A stretch of 64,000 nucleotides of DNA from the NCBI GenBank assembly GCA_008973525.1, contig WACJ01000008.1, positions 124,001 to 188,000 of the forward strand, read 5' to 3'. The number at the start of each line of letters is the position of its first letter. Position 1 is the first letter of the stretch. Under the pieces are notes generated by a model, which saw nothing but the letters and a program-made list of their open reading frames with translations, made no database searches and was not told where the DNA came from. Source of the DNA: Stenopsyche tienmushanensis (Eukaryota > Arthropoda > Insecta > Trichoptera > Stenopsychidae). Position numbers and translations under genes: made by a program. Positions 1 through 12,302 of the stretch are shown one piece after another.

Positions 1-476
1 AGACAGTGTATTTTTAAATTATTTCAAGCGGCGAATAAATAAAAATGTACTTCAAAATACGATAAGTGAGATACTTCTCACCCTATTCACGATAAGACAT
101 TGTTATTAACATTCTCATAATAAAATTGATAACGAATAATTCTCAGGACTCACACAACTGATTTTTACGATCTATGAAATGCTAATTAATTTGTTTTTAG
201 TCTATATATATTAAGCTATGACTGATATATAATTCAGATACATGTATTAATTCTTCATGAGCGGGATGGGTATAAATATCAGGGTACGCTCAGCTGGTTG
301 TTATATGCATTCTATACGTTTCACAGACTTGCAGTGGAAAAGCTAGTTGTACTCAGCATTATTGTAGTTAAATCTGTGAAACAGATCCCGCATATAATCA
401 GCAGCAGAGCGTGCGGGTATTCGTTAAAACTACATGTTATATTAAAAAACTATTTGTTTATGCTTTTCTTTCTCAG
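1..476. other. Sequence upstream of the PARG 3' exon, mostly intronic
   Basis: AT-rich DNA with no convincing exon. Around 285-420 the base composition is more gene-like, and a few short stretches could be remnants of the preceding PARG exon (an Ile-Asp-Ala-like stretch near 285-310 and a Gly-Tyr/Phe stretch near 413-420). They lie in different frames with stops between them, so I do not call an exon. A pyrimidine tract ending in CAG at 474-476 is a good splice acceptor for the exon that follows. Confidence 0.4.
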
Positions 477-904
477 TTATCTCGTTTGGTTAATAAATCA
501 GCGTCCGGCGGATGTATAAAACCAATTATAACGGGAAATTGGGGATGCGGAGAGAACAAATGCGCCGATCCACAGGTGAAGCTTATAATACAATGGTTGG
601 CGGCGAGTGTGGCTGGATCACCTACGCTTCATTTATTATACATTACAAAATCCACTACTTTTCAAGGTAACAATCAAATAAGATCGTGGAATATTGCCGT
701 TGTTCATTTACGATTTGTTAAATTTATTTTCAGCTCGATACATTATTTAGAGTCTTGATGGACCGAAAGTGGACAGTCGGTCAACTAACAACGGAGACTC
801 TGAGATTTGCTCAACAGCTATTAAATGAACCGCACGTCATACACGAAAACAACACGTTGTTTGATGAACTCATCGGGATTGAGAAATTCAAAGACGACTG
901 TTAA
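477..904 (+). CDS. Parg: Poly(ADP-ribose) glycohydrolase, C-terminal exons (partial, one frame break)
   Basis: PARG hydrolyses poly(ADP-ribose) chains; these exons encode the end of its macrodomain-like catalytic fold. The first exon runs about 477-666 and carries the family signature ITGNWGCG followed by DPQVKLIIQWLAAS, as in PARG after the catalytic loop. After a 67-bp GT-AG intron (667-733), the last exon (734-904) encodes LDTLFRVL, then MDRKWTVGQL, and stops with TAA at 902-904. The last-exon match to the PARG C terminus (helix, then a W/L-TVG-L motif) is clear. Oddity: GNWGCG is read in one frame, but the end of that exon (FIYYT, the expected beta strand) and the phase-0 join to the last exon need the +1 frame, so one extra base lies around 620-640. 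This could be an assembly error or a broken allele. The rest of the gene would lie left of the window. Family call is firm; intactness is not. Confidence 0.72.
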
Positions 905-2165
905 CGTGAATTTATCGCGTTGCAAATGTGTGGTTTCATTCCTGTTAAATGTTTCTATTATACAATTGATGTTTAATTATGGATGTACAATTTTAAGTTT
1001 ATTTGTGCAATTCACTGTACATATGGATGCGTTTCGAGGTGCATAAATTTAATATCTCTTATAGGATTAACTATGAACATTTATACAGGTAAAACTTGAT
1101 TTATGTTGTAAGTATCACTCAATGGCCTATGATATAAATCGAGTATCTTCTGTATTGTAATTTGAGCAATATTGATTACAGAGTTGTTACGAAATTTGTA
1201 AAAAGCCAAATTCTATATAATATAAATACGTTTGAAAATATCGGAGAGGTAATTTTTAAATTATAACTTTAATATTATATATATACTATAATTTGTAATA
1301 TTTAAATACAAAAATTGATCATAGAACTTATAAGACTTCTATTCTATTTACGTCTTTTATATATCTCATAAGTTTGAACTTTATTTATTTCAAAAATATG
1401 TATAAAACGTGTTTAATAAGGTAAGTTTGCTTAAAAATGTTCTTCTTAAATTCAAAGCGGTTTAAATAACGAAACATTATTTAAACGTCGTTCGTTAATT
1501 CATGCAAACTCCAGAATATTTATCAAATTGTTTAATACAATAAATGTTTTCTTTTTCCATGTGAATCGTAGGAAAGTATCTTAAAAGCAGATAAAACTGA
1601 AAAATTATGCGTATAATATATGAATACGATATGACTTGTTTCATAAGCATTTAATCCAATAGACATAAACAAAATCACAGAGGATAGATCAAATTATGTA
1701 TAAAACTTTTTTGAAAGTTTCGCACTATTTTTTTATTTTGTATTTTTCTATTAGCCGTAAAACATAAAATGGATACATAAAAAAAATGGCAGTTCTATTA
1801 TGCTTACACTTTAATATAAGAAACTCTATAGACTGATACGGAATTTCATAAATGCTTCTCCACTGTTAAGTCTTTTGTAATTTTATTCAAAGCTTGAATA
1901 AACGACAATAGGTCTTTTTTGGAATTTTATAAAAAATACTTCTTAATCCTCGATCGCCGTCAGTTGATATCGTTATTAATAGTATTAACAAATTACAGAA
2001 GCAATATTTTCGATGATGTCAAAATATGTGATGTTAAATTTCATATCAATTTTTTCTAAAAATATATAGCTTTGACAATGTGTATGTTTTTATTACCACC
2101 TAATCAACTAACGCAACAACAACCGAAAGCAAAATTAAACATGCAATATGCTTACAGCTATTTTT
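905..2165. other. Intergenic, AT-rich; PARG 3' flank
   Basis: No coding potential or recognisable repeat was found. The start of the stretch is presumably the PARG 3' UTR; I could not single out a convincing poly(A) site. Confidence 0.4.
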
Positions 2166-2640
2166 CTAATTCTGATTCAAAGAAATTTTATCCAATCCAT
2201 CTAATATTTCAAAGAAACGAGTATATACGAGGAAGTACCCAAAAGAATCATCAGCAAAACGCTTTCCTTTTAAGTATCTTTTCATTCGGGGAAATAAAAG
2301 TCGCATAGGACAGGAACCTGTGAATAGGATGGATGAAACGCAGGAGTCATATAATTTTTGGTTAAAAATTGATACACAGACAAGGCTGTGTACCAAAAAT
2401 TGGACGATTCGCTGCTACCACTGGTCGATCGGCTTCCATGCCTGGATCTGCTGTTATGTCCGTATTTTTGCATGGATACTCCGAGAGATACAACAAAGCG
2501 ACAAGCACACAAAACAACGGTCACTAAAAAATCCACACAAGTCGAACGGGACCTTCTTTAGCGACGATGTTACATCAGTTCGGTTTCTTTTGGGTAGCCC
2601 CTCGTAAAAGACGATAGCTATATGAGTAACATGTCGGTAC
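2166..2640 (-). mobile_element. Decayed mariner-like transposase fragment
   Basis: On the minus strand around 2200-2300 the translation includes LFPRMKRYLKGKRFAD, which matches the segment just after the third catalytic Asp of many insect mariner (SETMAR-type) transposases. The N-terminal part and the first two catalytic Asp residues are not recognisable. Frames are broken and no terminal inverted repeats were found, so the outer limits are approximate. The block is visibly less AT-rich than its surroundings. Confidence 0.6.
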
Positions 2641-2644
2641 AAAA

Positions 2645-3386
2645 GGGTGTCTAAGGAAATAAATCATGTTTAACAAATCAAAATATTTATTCATGTATAC
2701 ACTAATATCATGAAATATTTTAATAGTGAAGATACATACAGAAAGAATGAAAATAAAATAAAAATATTTCTTGAAAACAAACAAAATATGAAAAATATAT
2801 TAACTAGAGTTACTGTAGAATACTTGTGTATTGTGTGAATTTTAAATTAATTTTAATTACAAGAACATCAGTCAATCGTTAAAGATCATCTAGAGCTATA
2901 AATTTGAATTTTGTACAAATAATATAAATTCAGATTTTTCATATAAGAAACCATTTAAAAAAAGCTAAAATTACCCATGCAAAATAATAAATGAAGTATG
3001 AACTGGATGATAAATTCAATCTGCCATGACTTCGCTTATTTTTTGTTTTATTGGTTTGTTTAAAGATGATTACTCAAATAATAATTTTTTTAAATTAAAC
3101 TGAATTGAACGTTTGTGTAATATAATGCAGATGTAATTAAAAAATCCTAAAGAACATGCCATCGTAGGTTTATATGATATTAATGGCCAAATTAATATGT
3201 TACACGATATATTTTTCATAAATTTTATAAAAAAAGGGACAAATCTGATAAATTATACATTTTAAAGTTCATCATAAAACTATTTTCTTAGCTTGTCGAT
3301 TTCTTTCAGAGTCCGTCGTAATTACATATTTTTAATATTAGTTTCACAAAGTTACAATTACACAGCCATATCACTCGATTGTCACT
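2645..3386. other. Intergenic; 3' flank of CSN6 with candidate poly(A) signal
   Basis: AT-rich sequence downstream of the CSN6 stop codon. A minus-strand AATAAA is present at 3047-3052, about 335 bp past the stop, and is a plausible cleavage signal. Nothing else is recognisable. Confidence 0.4.
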
Positions 3387-6300
3387 TTAAAAGAATATTC
3401 CTCTCATTCTGCGGCCAGTGGCTTGTTTATCGTATAAAATATTGAATTTATTAACAAATTGATTAATATCATTGCATCCTTTCGTGATGCTTCCGAGATA
3501 AGTCATCAGTCCAACATCGTTACATTGCTAAAAAAATAAGTATTAAGATTAGAATCTGATTGAAAAATATAAATACATTATTATACATGTGGATCTTACA
3601 TTATAAAAATGGTGCGTGAAACTAGGATTATCTACTAGAGGCAATCGGTGCGCTAGCGCTCTGGCTTCTCGAAGCAGTGCAGCATTGGGAGGTAATTCTC
3701 CGCTCCGGAGAGCAGCCACGGCACGAGCTACAAGCCGCACTCGCATGGCGACCATACGAATAGCAGAACGTTGTGCAGTCAGATGTTCAGCAACTGAATC
3801 GAAAATGAATTATGAATTTATACAGTTCATAAGATATTAAAATAAATGAATTTCAATATACGCACCGAGACTGCTCTCTCCCGCATCACTGGTGGACACT
3901 CTAGCGACATGATCAACGCCTACACGTTCAGCTTCTTCAGCGGCTAATGTGTATTTTAAAGGAGCGAGTAATAATGCAGTTTCACCACCGCCAACTAGTT
4001 CTACTACGGATTCATAAAGACATACTGGTAATTGCTGAAACACGCAATAAAATAAATTTTAAAATAACCCGAGCTTTAAATATATATATATTTGTACGTC
4101 TTAAAATTCTCTTTTCAAGTTAAAAAAGGTTAAAAAGTGCTCACATCACCGCTTTTTCCATTCGGATTTAACTGTAATAGTATCGGAGACTCGTTGATTT
4201 CACATATTTGTTTATGAACTGCCACGTCTTTCTCTGTGGGTGATTCGCCGGTGGTATACCATCCCAAGAAGTCCATTTCGGAGAAGACTTGTTTAACTTT
4301 AATAACAATGAAACAAAAATAAAATAGCCGGGTTCATGGATTTTTTAAAAATTGCATCAAGGTATACATACATTGTTCTTCTTTGATTGCGTAATAATCA
4401 CGGTCGATTATGACATCTCCACCAATTACACTGAATACTAGTTCGAAAGAGTTCATCACTTCGATATTCCTTCCTTTTTGCTTTCCGATTAGGGCACCAA
4501 TGACTGAAAAATGATATATTTTCAAGTCACGATAAGTGAATTTTTAAAATATACAATTCTATCTCAATATAAATCACAGGTTCTCTTATAGCGGCTGAAG
4601 TCTGTGTCAAATAAAATTAATATGGGACGGTGTGGATAATGTTGGAAGTCCGCAAAAGGTTTAATACAAAATAAAATAATTGTGACGCATTTTCATTATT
4701 ATTAAAGTTAAGATAAATAGTAAAAATAATTGGAAGCAATTTTTAAGTCCTATGTAAATAATATCATCATCATAGTGCAGCCACAAACAGTTCACTGCAG
4801 AATTAGGGCTTCTTCAATTTCTATTCATAGGAATGAGTTACATCCATTTCGTTTGTATCATACATTCACCTCCTCGTTCGCTCAATATTGAAAGTAGCAT
4901 GACCTTTGAGTTTCATTTAGAACGCTCATCCAGCAAGTTACCTGGATTAACATAACAAAGGACGCTTTCGCATACATCTCGATAAGAAGTGTGGGGAATT
5001 TGTAGCGTAAGTAAATATAAGTATAGATAAGTAACATGCATAAAATACAAATAATGATAAGCATCGCAGTTTAACATATACGACTGACTTATTTGTTAAA
5101 GTTAACATAACTAATTTGTATAAAAAGTATAGTAATTGCGTTTGTTGTAAACTTTTTCTATACAAACGAAACTTGGGGAGAGGAGATTGCTTTCAGTTTC
5201 CAAATAATTCAAAATTACAAAATCGGAAAGATTTACTTGCTCATCTTCTAATATATAAAAATTAATCTCGTTTGTTCGTATGTAATGCGCTGCCATACCG
5301 TTCATCAGATTGTGATAAACGTTCGTCCGCTTATTACTAAGGATTGTGCGAGTAACATAGACATACTCTAATATATACAAAATCAATATTGTTCGTCTGT
5401 ATTGAATGCGCTTCCATACCGTTCATCCAATTGCAATAAAACTTTGTCAACTTACTGTTAACACTTGCGGGAATAACATAGGCATAGTAAAAATATTGTA
5501 TGGATGCACTACATGTGACCTGAGGCAATAAACCACATACTGGGTTTCTTTTCAAATAATTATTAAGCGCTTATGGCATTGCAACGCATGCAGGGTATTC
5601 GCTAGTTATCAATATTTAATAGTTCTTCATTCTGACCTCAGCCAAAGATTTGAAGACATTTTTCACTAGATTGGGTGTTGAACTTTTTTGCAAGGAAGCC
5701 CACAAACTCAGATGAATCCATACTAATACGAGAGAAATTTATTGAATTATTTAAAAAATGAAGAGCCGAAATTTTTGTTTGAGCAAGATACAAATAAATT
5801 CTGCTTACAAAAACATAAACCAATTTTCTATCCTGCATTATGAGTCTGTTGATCTTATTTAGTAGATCGTGGATTTCGTGCAGTTATTGCATGCAAAACC
5901 AACTTGAAATCATTGCACGCAGACTTATTAATGTTATCGGACTATTATGAAATAAAATACTCAATCACTGATTTTTGTAATAAAAATGTGCTTCCAAGAT
6001 ATTCTCGAAATTTTTGAAAGGTTAATGTTTGGTCTATAATGGCACAAAGATGACTGAGAATACACGGCGAAGATACACTGGCAACAAATAACTAACGGAT
6101 TTTTCAATGGAACAAAAGTTTTAATTTCAACAAGTACAACTATCAAATGTCAAAATCTACCATTCAAAGCAGCAATATTTAATATTCTATATGATAATAA
6201 ATTTAATGGTCATATGGCAAATATTTATTAATGGTTGTTATATTTTTATATAAATCCAAACTAAATAAAGTCGCATTAGAAATGGTTTGCATTGTGATAT

Positions 6301-6610
6301 TATTTGATGTGTGTGAACTTCGATTGTGATGCATGATGAAAATAATGCGATGTTTGGGATTTGATTGGTTAAAATTACGAAGGATGCTGGTTAGGACGGT
6401 ATTGATGAGCTTACCGGTCTGAGGTGAACCTTCCTGGGCGCGCAGTCGGGTCCAGTGTTCTGAAATGTTCATGATGACGAGTGGATGCAGCGATACCTGC
6501 ACGGAGCCGGCCGTGCCTGCGGCGCCGCCCGACACCACGACGCCGGCCCGGCCCCCGCCCTCCGCGTCTATCTCCATTTGCACTGCCGCACCAGGCACTG
6601 TCGCCGACAT
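3387..6610 (-). CDS. CSN6: COP9 signalosome complex subunit 6
   Basis: CSN6 is the non-catalytic MPN-domain partner of CSN5 in the COP9 signalosome, which removes NEDD8 from cullins. Six exons on the minus strand: 6610-6415, 4503-4372, 4296-4145, 4034-3866, 3793-3600 and 3527-3387. All junctions are GT-AG with matching phases (1,1,0,1,0). They sum to 984 nt, or 327 aa, the same length as human CSN6. Visible family landmarks are [18 protein letters not shown] (start of the MPN domain), [45 protein letters not shown] and the conserved end RRMRGIFF. The MPN domain lacks the JAMM metal-binding motif, as expected for this subunit. The start at 6610 follows from the exon length and the Ala/Gly-rich N terminus typical of CSN6. 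An out-of-frame upstream ATG at 6671 overlaps it. Exon 5 is unusually rich in Arg, Ala and Leu codons. Confidence 0.95.
4504..6414 (-). other. CSN6 intron 1
   Basis: A 1.9-kb intron, much longer than the other CSN6 introns (72-110 bp). Its length is partly explained by repeat copies at about 5165-5600. The remainder is AT-rich and unremarkable. Confidence 0.85.
5165..5600 (-). repeat. Interspersed repeat family A, minus orientation, two units
   Basis: Two tandem, diverged units (cores near 5280-5330 and 5400-5455) match in reverse the repeat found at 8.5, 50.1, 53.7 and 54.7 kb. On the forward strand the core contains AAAGTTTTATCGCAAT, then GAACGGTATGGCAGCGCAT, then ACAAACAAAC. The family looks like the 3' tail of a non-LTR element or a SINE; I cannot name it. 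Confidence 0.65.
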
Positions 6611-8025
6611 CGCGAACTGTCACACCGGCATTGGGAGTTGCCAAAGCGCAGTCTTTGTTTGATATTGCCATAGCGAAAAATTAACACCATGCAAATGATG
6701 AATGAAAAAATTGGGAAGCCGTTATATGCACGAATAATTAATTGATATGCTTTTCAATTGGCTTCGATTTCATTTATTTCTATTGCTAAAAATAAATTTA
6801 ATAAAATGGATACATTGAATAAATTTTTACCAAATATTTTATTAGAGTTTTTTTTAAATAGACATTTATCTAATATTAATATATGCTTTTATATGCGTAT
6901 GAAATTTAAAAAGGGGATTATATTTTAATTATTTTAGGCTGGGATATGACAGAAAGTCAATATTGTTTCCCTTTTTAGAAAATAATATTGGGCGTATTTA
7001 AATCAATCGATGGATGATATTACGGCGTAGATTTGTTCAGAATTGGCATTGAACGATGTAATGGATAATTTATAATGCACGAGCGCTCCGCGTTCGGGTC
7101 CGGCTTCGGCGATGGTGCGCTGAGATCAATGACTCGGCCGCAGAGGGTGGCTTCCGTCTCGCTCATTCGCGGGCAGTCGCTCTCGCTCGCGCTTCTGACA
7201 CAGTTACGGCCTGGCGCTACGAGAGTACGTAAATACGCGCGCCGCGCCCCCGCCCCCGCCCTACAGATCATTCGCGCCCCCGTCTTTCAACTGAATTGCG
7301 ACTTCGCCCTCGCGACACAACCCCGCCTCGTTTCATCCGCGCTCCGACGTCGGGGAACGCCCCATCTCATTCAAACGATTCGATCTTTAATTAAGGCAGA
7401 AGCCTCGACGTACGAAGGAACTATGCGACGTCAGGGACTTCCGCTTAGTTCTTCCAAGACGTAGAACCTTTCGGCGGATCGCATCGGTCTTTAGAAGGCT
7501 AGTGTCAAACTTGCCTCGCCCTAGATCGATCCGGAAATAAAAAGTAAACATAGCAAAGTCGTCGTTCTGACTTCCTCTGCCGAATGACGATCCATTGTCG
7601 CATTCCAATACATATTTTAAGATATCCTAGAAACATTTTTCCCTTTTTTAAAATTCTACCATTCATTTATATAAGATTTTAATTCTGATTAAAAAAATAA
7701 ATAATTAATATTATCCCTTGATTGTATATATTAACACACCGCTGAATAGCAACATTACAATGCCGATTTAAATCTATAAATTCCTCCAATATTTAACATC
7801 GATACTACCGCGTAAGCAATGCTTCGTAAAATAATGAACGCTTTTCCTCTTATAGAATTAAAGGAGCCGCACACAATTTGTAAATATTGCGTCAAATTTT
7901 ACTCGACAAATGGAGCGTCTTGAACGGCTCAAACATCTCTCGGACGGGTCGGCGTTGTGATGAACGGCGACGTTGCTGTCGCCCCCGTCTAAACGCTTGC
8001 ACGCGGTAATCATCCCGCTTTCGTC
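6611..8025. promoter_or_regulatory. GC-rich divergent intergenic region between CSN6 and Cdep
   Basis: The CSN6 start (minus) and Cdep start (plus) face away from each other across 1.4 kb. The block at about 7075-7600 is strikingly GC- and CpG-rich in an otherwise AT-rich window, with C-rich GC-box-like runs near 7240-7262 and CT/GA-rich runs near 7160-7195. This is what an insect promoter or 5' UTR looks like, presumably for Cdep and perhaps shared with CSN6. The open frames inside it look like by-products of base composition. Transcription start sites cannot be placed from sequence alone. Confidence 0.5.
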
Positions 8026-11000
8026 ATGGAGTCGGAGCTGCCTCTGGGGGGATCCAGTTCTACGGGTCATTTATCGTCGACGGGAGTGGCCTTCACTGGC
8101 AGCGGGACTGGTGAAAATTTGGCCATTTTAAAAGGTGCATTTATGTCGAAGCAATATTTTTTAAGTCGTCGTCTCTTGATGTACAGGTCGAATGCACCAT
8201 TCGTTGAGCACCCCCGCCGGTGTCGACTGCGGAGGCGGTGGTAGCCTGTTTCGTACGCCACCCGCTACACCTAAAAAGGGAGGAAAGATGTTGGCCGTTA
8301 GGGTGCAAATGCTCGATGATTCTATCACCATGTTTCAAGTGCAGGTAAAATCATTTCTATTGATTCTATTTGACGACGTTTAGGTAGGGTAAATTCCAAG
8401 CGGAAGGAATATTTTATTATATATTACACAACACACATCCTTGTCTTTTAGTCAACAATCTCGATTAACAAATGGTTGAAATAGGAATGCATCAACTTTT
8501 ATTTACCTGGCGCGTTGATTCTGTAAGTACAAATAATACGTTGGCAAAGTTTTATCGCAATCGAATGAACGGTATGACAGCGCATAAAATACGAACATAC
8601 TCTTGAACCTTTTCAATTGCAGTTTTATCAGAAGAATCGATTTCAAATTAGCTAAGGTTTTAATTCAAACGAGAGCCACCCCACCATTCTCGGAATAACT
8701 GTTGCTAAAGGGCGCGTGTTTCAAATAAGCAAGTTTTCCTGTCGCATCCTGTATATAAATCTGAATTCATATCAAATTGAGCACCCGTATTTTTGCGGAG
8801 GTGTCCGAAAATGTCAATAACGAATCAAATTTAAGGATGTAACAACCCGAATTTAAAATATGAATATGGTCGCGTCTTTAGACACTTATGGCACTTAATT
8901 GATTAACAAGATTTGCTATACATAATTATGTTTTACCATAACAAATTCAGAAAAATGTCTGCAGCAGCTGCATGTCCAATTATAAATATTCAATTTGTAA
9001 ACGAGGATATTTTTCACCGTCTATTGTACCATTTGGAATAATAATGAGATAAGGTCTACGACAAATTTGGTCATGGTGCTATTGTATTCATACTAATATT
9101 GCAAATTGTTATATTAGGCTCGATCGTTTTCGAGAGGTGTAATTATGGTCGCGGGGAAGCATTGAATCATTTGATTTCGGCTGACTATAAATATTGATTG
9201 AGATAATGATTATAGAAACATAATTTATTTTAAGTGTTTCAACTCGTCGCTGCTGTTATCAACTGCATTTTTTTAAATTATGAATATGGAATTTTACAAG
9301 ACAAAATGATGCAATTCGTTAACGTATTAATGAGTCGTAAAAAATTAGTAATACGATGAATATTTTTATGCAGTAATATTATTTGAATGAAATAATGAAT
9401 ACTTATGGTAATAATGTTTCTTTTTAAATAGGCAAAAGCTCTTGGAAGAGTTCTCTTTGATCAAGTATGTCGACAACTTCATTTACTTGAGGCAGATTAT
9501 TTTGGACTTGAATATCAAGAACTTGGTGGAACAAAGGTAATTAGATGAGTTTAAATAATACAAGCATATACTTTATATAATGCATTATATTTTGTCTTAA
9601 ATTACATGTTATTTTTTTCAGTATTGGTTAGATTTGGAAAAGCCACTATGCCGTCAAGTGGGACTTTCGCTTATCGATCCTTTGTTGCGATTTTGTGTCA
9701 AGTTTTATACTCCCGATCCTGCCCAATTAGAAGAAGAGTTTACTAGATACCTGTTTTGCCTGCAAATCAAAAGAGATCTTTCTCATGGCTGTATACAATG
9801 TAATGAAAATACTTCAGCCCTTATGGCCAGCTATATCGTTCAGGGTATGTATTTTAATAAATTTATTCCATTGTAAAATGTTTGATCGAATAAATGACTG
9901 CTTTAATATGAGGCTGTTGTAATTTTATAGCTGAATGTGGAGATTTCGTGCCAGAAGATTATCCAGACCACACGTATTTAAGTAGCTACAAATTTTTCCC
10001 TATGCAGGATGCCGATTTAGAAAGAAGAATAATGGAAAATCATAAAAAACATATGTACGCTTTAATTTATATTATTTTTGAATCAAAATTGTCTACTTTT
10101 ATAAGGCATTGATACTGACGTTTAAAAATTTTCAGAGGACAGAGTCCAGCAGAAGCAGATTTAAACTTATTAGAAACTGCAAGACGTTGCGAATTATATG
10201 GTATTTATTGTATATCAATTGAACACAAAAATAATTGAATTAAACATAATACTAATTTTATTAATTTAAATTTTTCAGGTATGAAAATGCATCCAGCTAA
10301 AGATCTTGAAGGAGTTCCACTCAATATTGCCGTTGCACATATGGGAATAGTAGTATTTCAACATCTCACTAAAATCAACACATTCAGTTGGGCAAAAATA
10401 CGGAAAATTTCATTCAAACGAAAAAGATTTCTCATAAAACTGCACCCTGAAGGATTTGTAAGTTATACGTATTTCATTTGATATATTAACACATCTTAGG
10501 CGGCTAATATTTGTGAGCAATCGGTTCACTTAGTGGGTAAAAACCATTGAAACGTGATAAATAAATATAATGATGTTTAACGAGACTTTCACCTCTGTGA
10601 AGAAAAACGTTGCAAAACCCACACACGTAGCTCGTAAATAATTTTTTTTTGTGCTTGGAACACACCCAACATTTTCTGCCGAATTGTAACACATTAAAAA
10701 AGTGTTAAACCAACAAAACATATACTTTATTTAGCATTGGAATATAGTTTGGACCTTTGTAATAAAATTATGTACAATAACCATACAAAAAATGTGCAAA
10801 TAGACTTATCTTTATCGCTGTAAAGTAAAGTCTTTGAAACATTAACCTTTTAATAAGTGAGTTCATCTTAAAATGACTTAAACGCGGATGCTATGTTCGT
10901 ATTTGTACCGCTTATTGTGCATACAAATCCACTTTTCTCTCAGGACCGTGCAGCGTGAGTCAATCTTGTATATTAATAAATTAATCTTAATACTGTTGAT

Positions 11001-12302
11001 AGCGCACAATATTTGTTCATTTCTTCGCGTAAACATAATACACGTGTGTGCCTTCACTGTTAGCAACAAAATAATGCATTTGTTGAAGCTTGAAATCGAT
11101 AAATTTGGGTTATCGTTATCTATACAATCGCACAATATACGAGTGCTCTTTCTGTATCATTCAAATTCGTTTGCAGCATATGCGAGATTTCTCATCAACG
11201 GGTTAACCCTATCAGACCAGAAATCGTGAGAAACGGGTGTCTTGCGTCTCATCATACACTCGTTCATCGATGACAAAGTTGCGCTGTAAAGATACACGTT
11301 TAAACAATCTTAATATATTTAGGTATGATTAACTGAAATCATTATCGTCGGATAAGCTATTAAGTTCTTTCAACAAAGATAAGACGACTTTTGTTTGTGT
11401 TGTCTTGAGAGCAGGCGTTTGTTTTGATAATTAAGATACTCGCAATATTCTTATCGTTGACCAATTCTGTTTTTCTCCCTTGACTGTTCTGGAGTGGCGT
11501 CATTAGCTTCAGAAGTAAACTGGCAGGTCTGCACAGTAATCCTGTCCTTTTATTTTCGCAACACATTAATAGACAAAAATAGCTGAACAACAGAAAGCAG
11601 ATACCATACAAGTTGAACATTAAGAAATACTCCGAAGAAATGAAGGAATATTGCGTGCTATCAACAGCGTTAAGGCTTATTTATTGAGCTTGGTTCATTA
11701 TCGAGTTTGTTATACGCTGCGGCGGAGCTGACAGAAAAGTGGATTTACATTAGAGCGTAGCGTTTATATTCTCCGATTTGAAAGGGTTAATATACGTTTT
11801 ATAGACGCTTATATATCCTAAAGCGCAAATGTTGTAACGCGGGAAATCCATTTAGCGCCGTTTTCTTGACATATTGACCTACATATTATGCAACTGTCTT
11901 TGCTTTATATAAATATGAAATAACCGTTTTGAAAATAAATTACAGGGATATTATCACAAGGACCTGGTGGAATTTTTCTTCGAAGGCAGGAATGAATGCA
12001 AGAACTTTTGGAAAAAGTGTGTGGAAAATCACGGTTTTTTCAGATGTTCTTCCGTAAAAAGAGTACCGAGACATCGAACGAGGGTCCTCTCGAGGGGTTC
12101 ATCTTTCAGGTATTATGGAGCATAAAGTCACTATTGATGTTGAATATAGTAAAATTTGCTATGAGCGAATCGAATCGACAATTATAAATATGTCTTAATT
12201 ACATTTTTATATTAATATCTAAAACAGGTATAGCGGTCGTACACAGAAACAAATGGTAGAATTTGTACGGGATAATTATGTAAAACGCCAAACATTCCAG
12301 AG
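8026..12302 (+). CDS. Cdep: Cdep exons 1-9: FERM and FERM-adjacent domains
   Basis: Exons 1-2 give a short Ser/Gly-rich leader, then [13 protein letters not shown], the start of the FERM F1 lobe. Exon 3 has [11 protein letters not shown] and exon 4 WLDLEKP, the F1-F2 boundary of FERM proteins. F2 continues through [15 protein letters not shown], and exon 6 carries the FERM signature [22 protein letters not shown] (split by splice sites). Exon 7 begins the PH-like F3 lobe ([20 protein letters not shown], then [19 protein letters not shown]), and exon 8 ends it ([14 protein letters not shown]). Exons 8-9 give the FERM-adjacent stretch [20 protein letters not shown], which matches FARP nearly residue for residue. 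This module would bind phosphoinositides and membrane-protein tails (family knowledge). Confidence 0.93.

Noticed and set aside
284..420. A penultimate PARG exon
   Set aside because: Some resemblance to the expected Ile-Asp-Ala and Gly-Phe landmarks, but several frame changes and stops would be needed, so it is left as a note only.
7075..7464. 129-codon open frame in the GC-rich island
   Set aside because: Arg/Ala/Pro-rich composition typical of chance frames in GC-rich promoters; no motif.
8135..8244. Read-through of the 52-bp Cdep intron 1 as a short protein
   Set aside because: Retention shifts the frame and stops quickly; removing it joins exons 1 and 2 in phase to the FERM domain.
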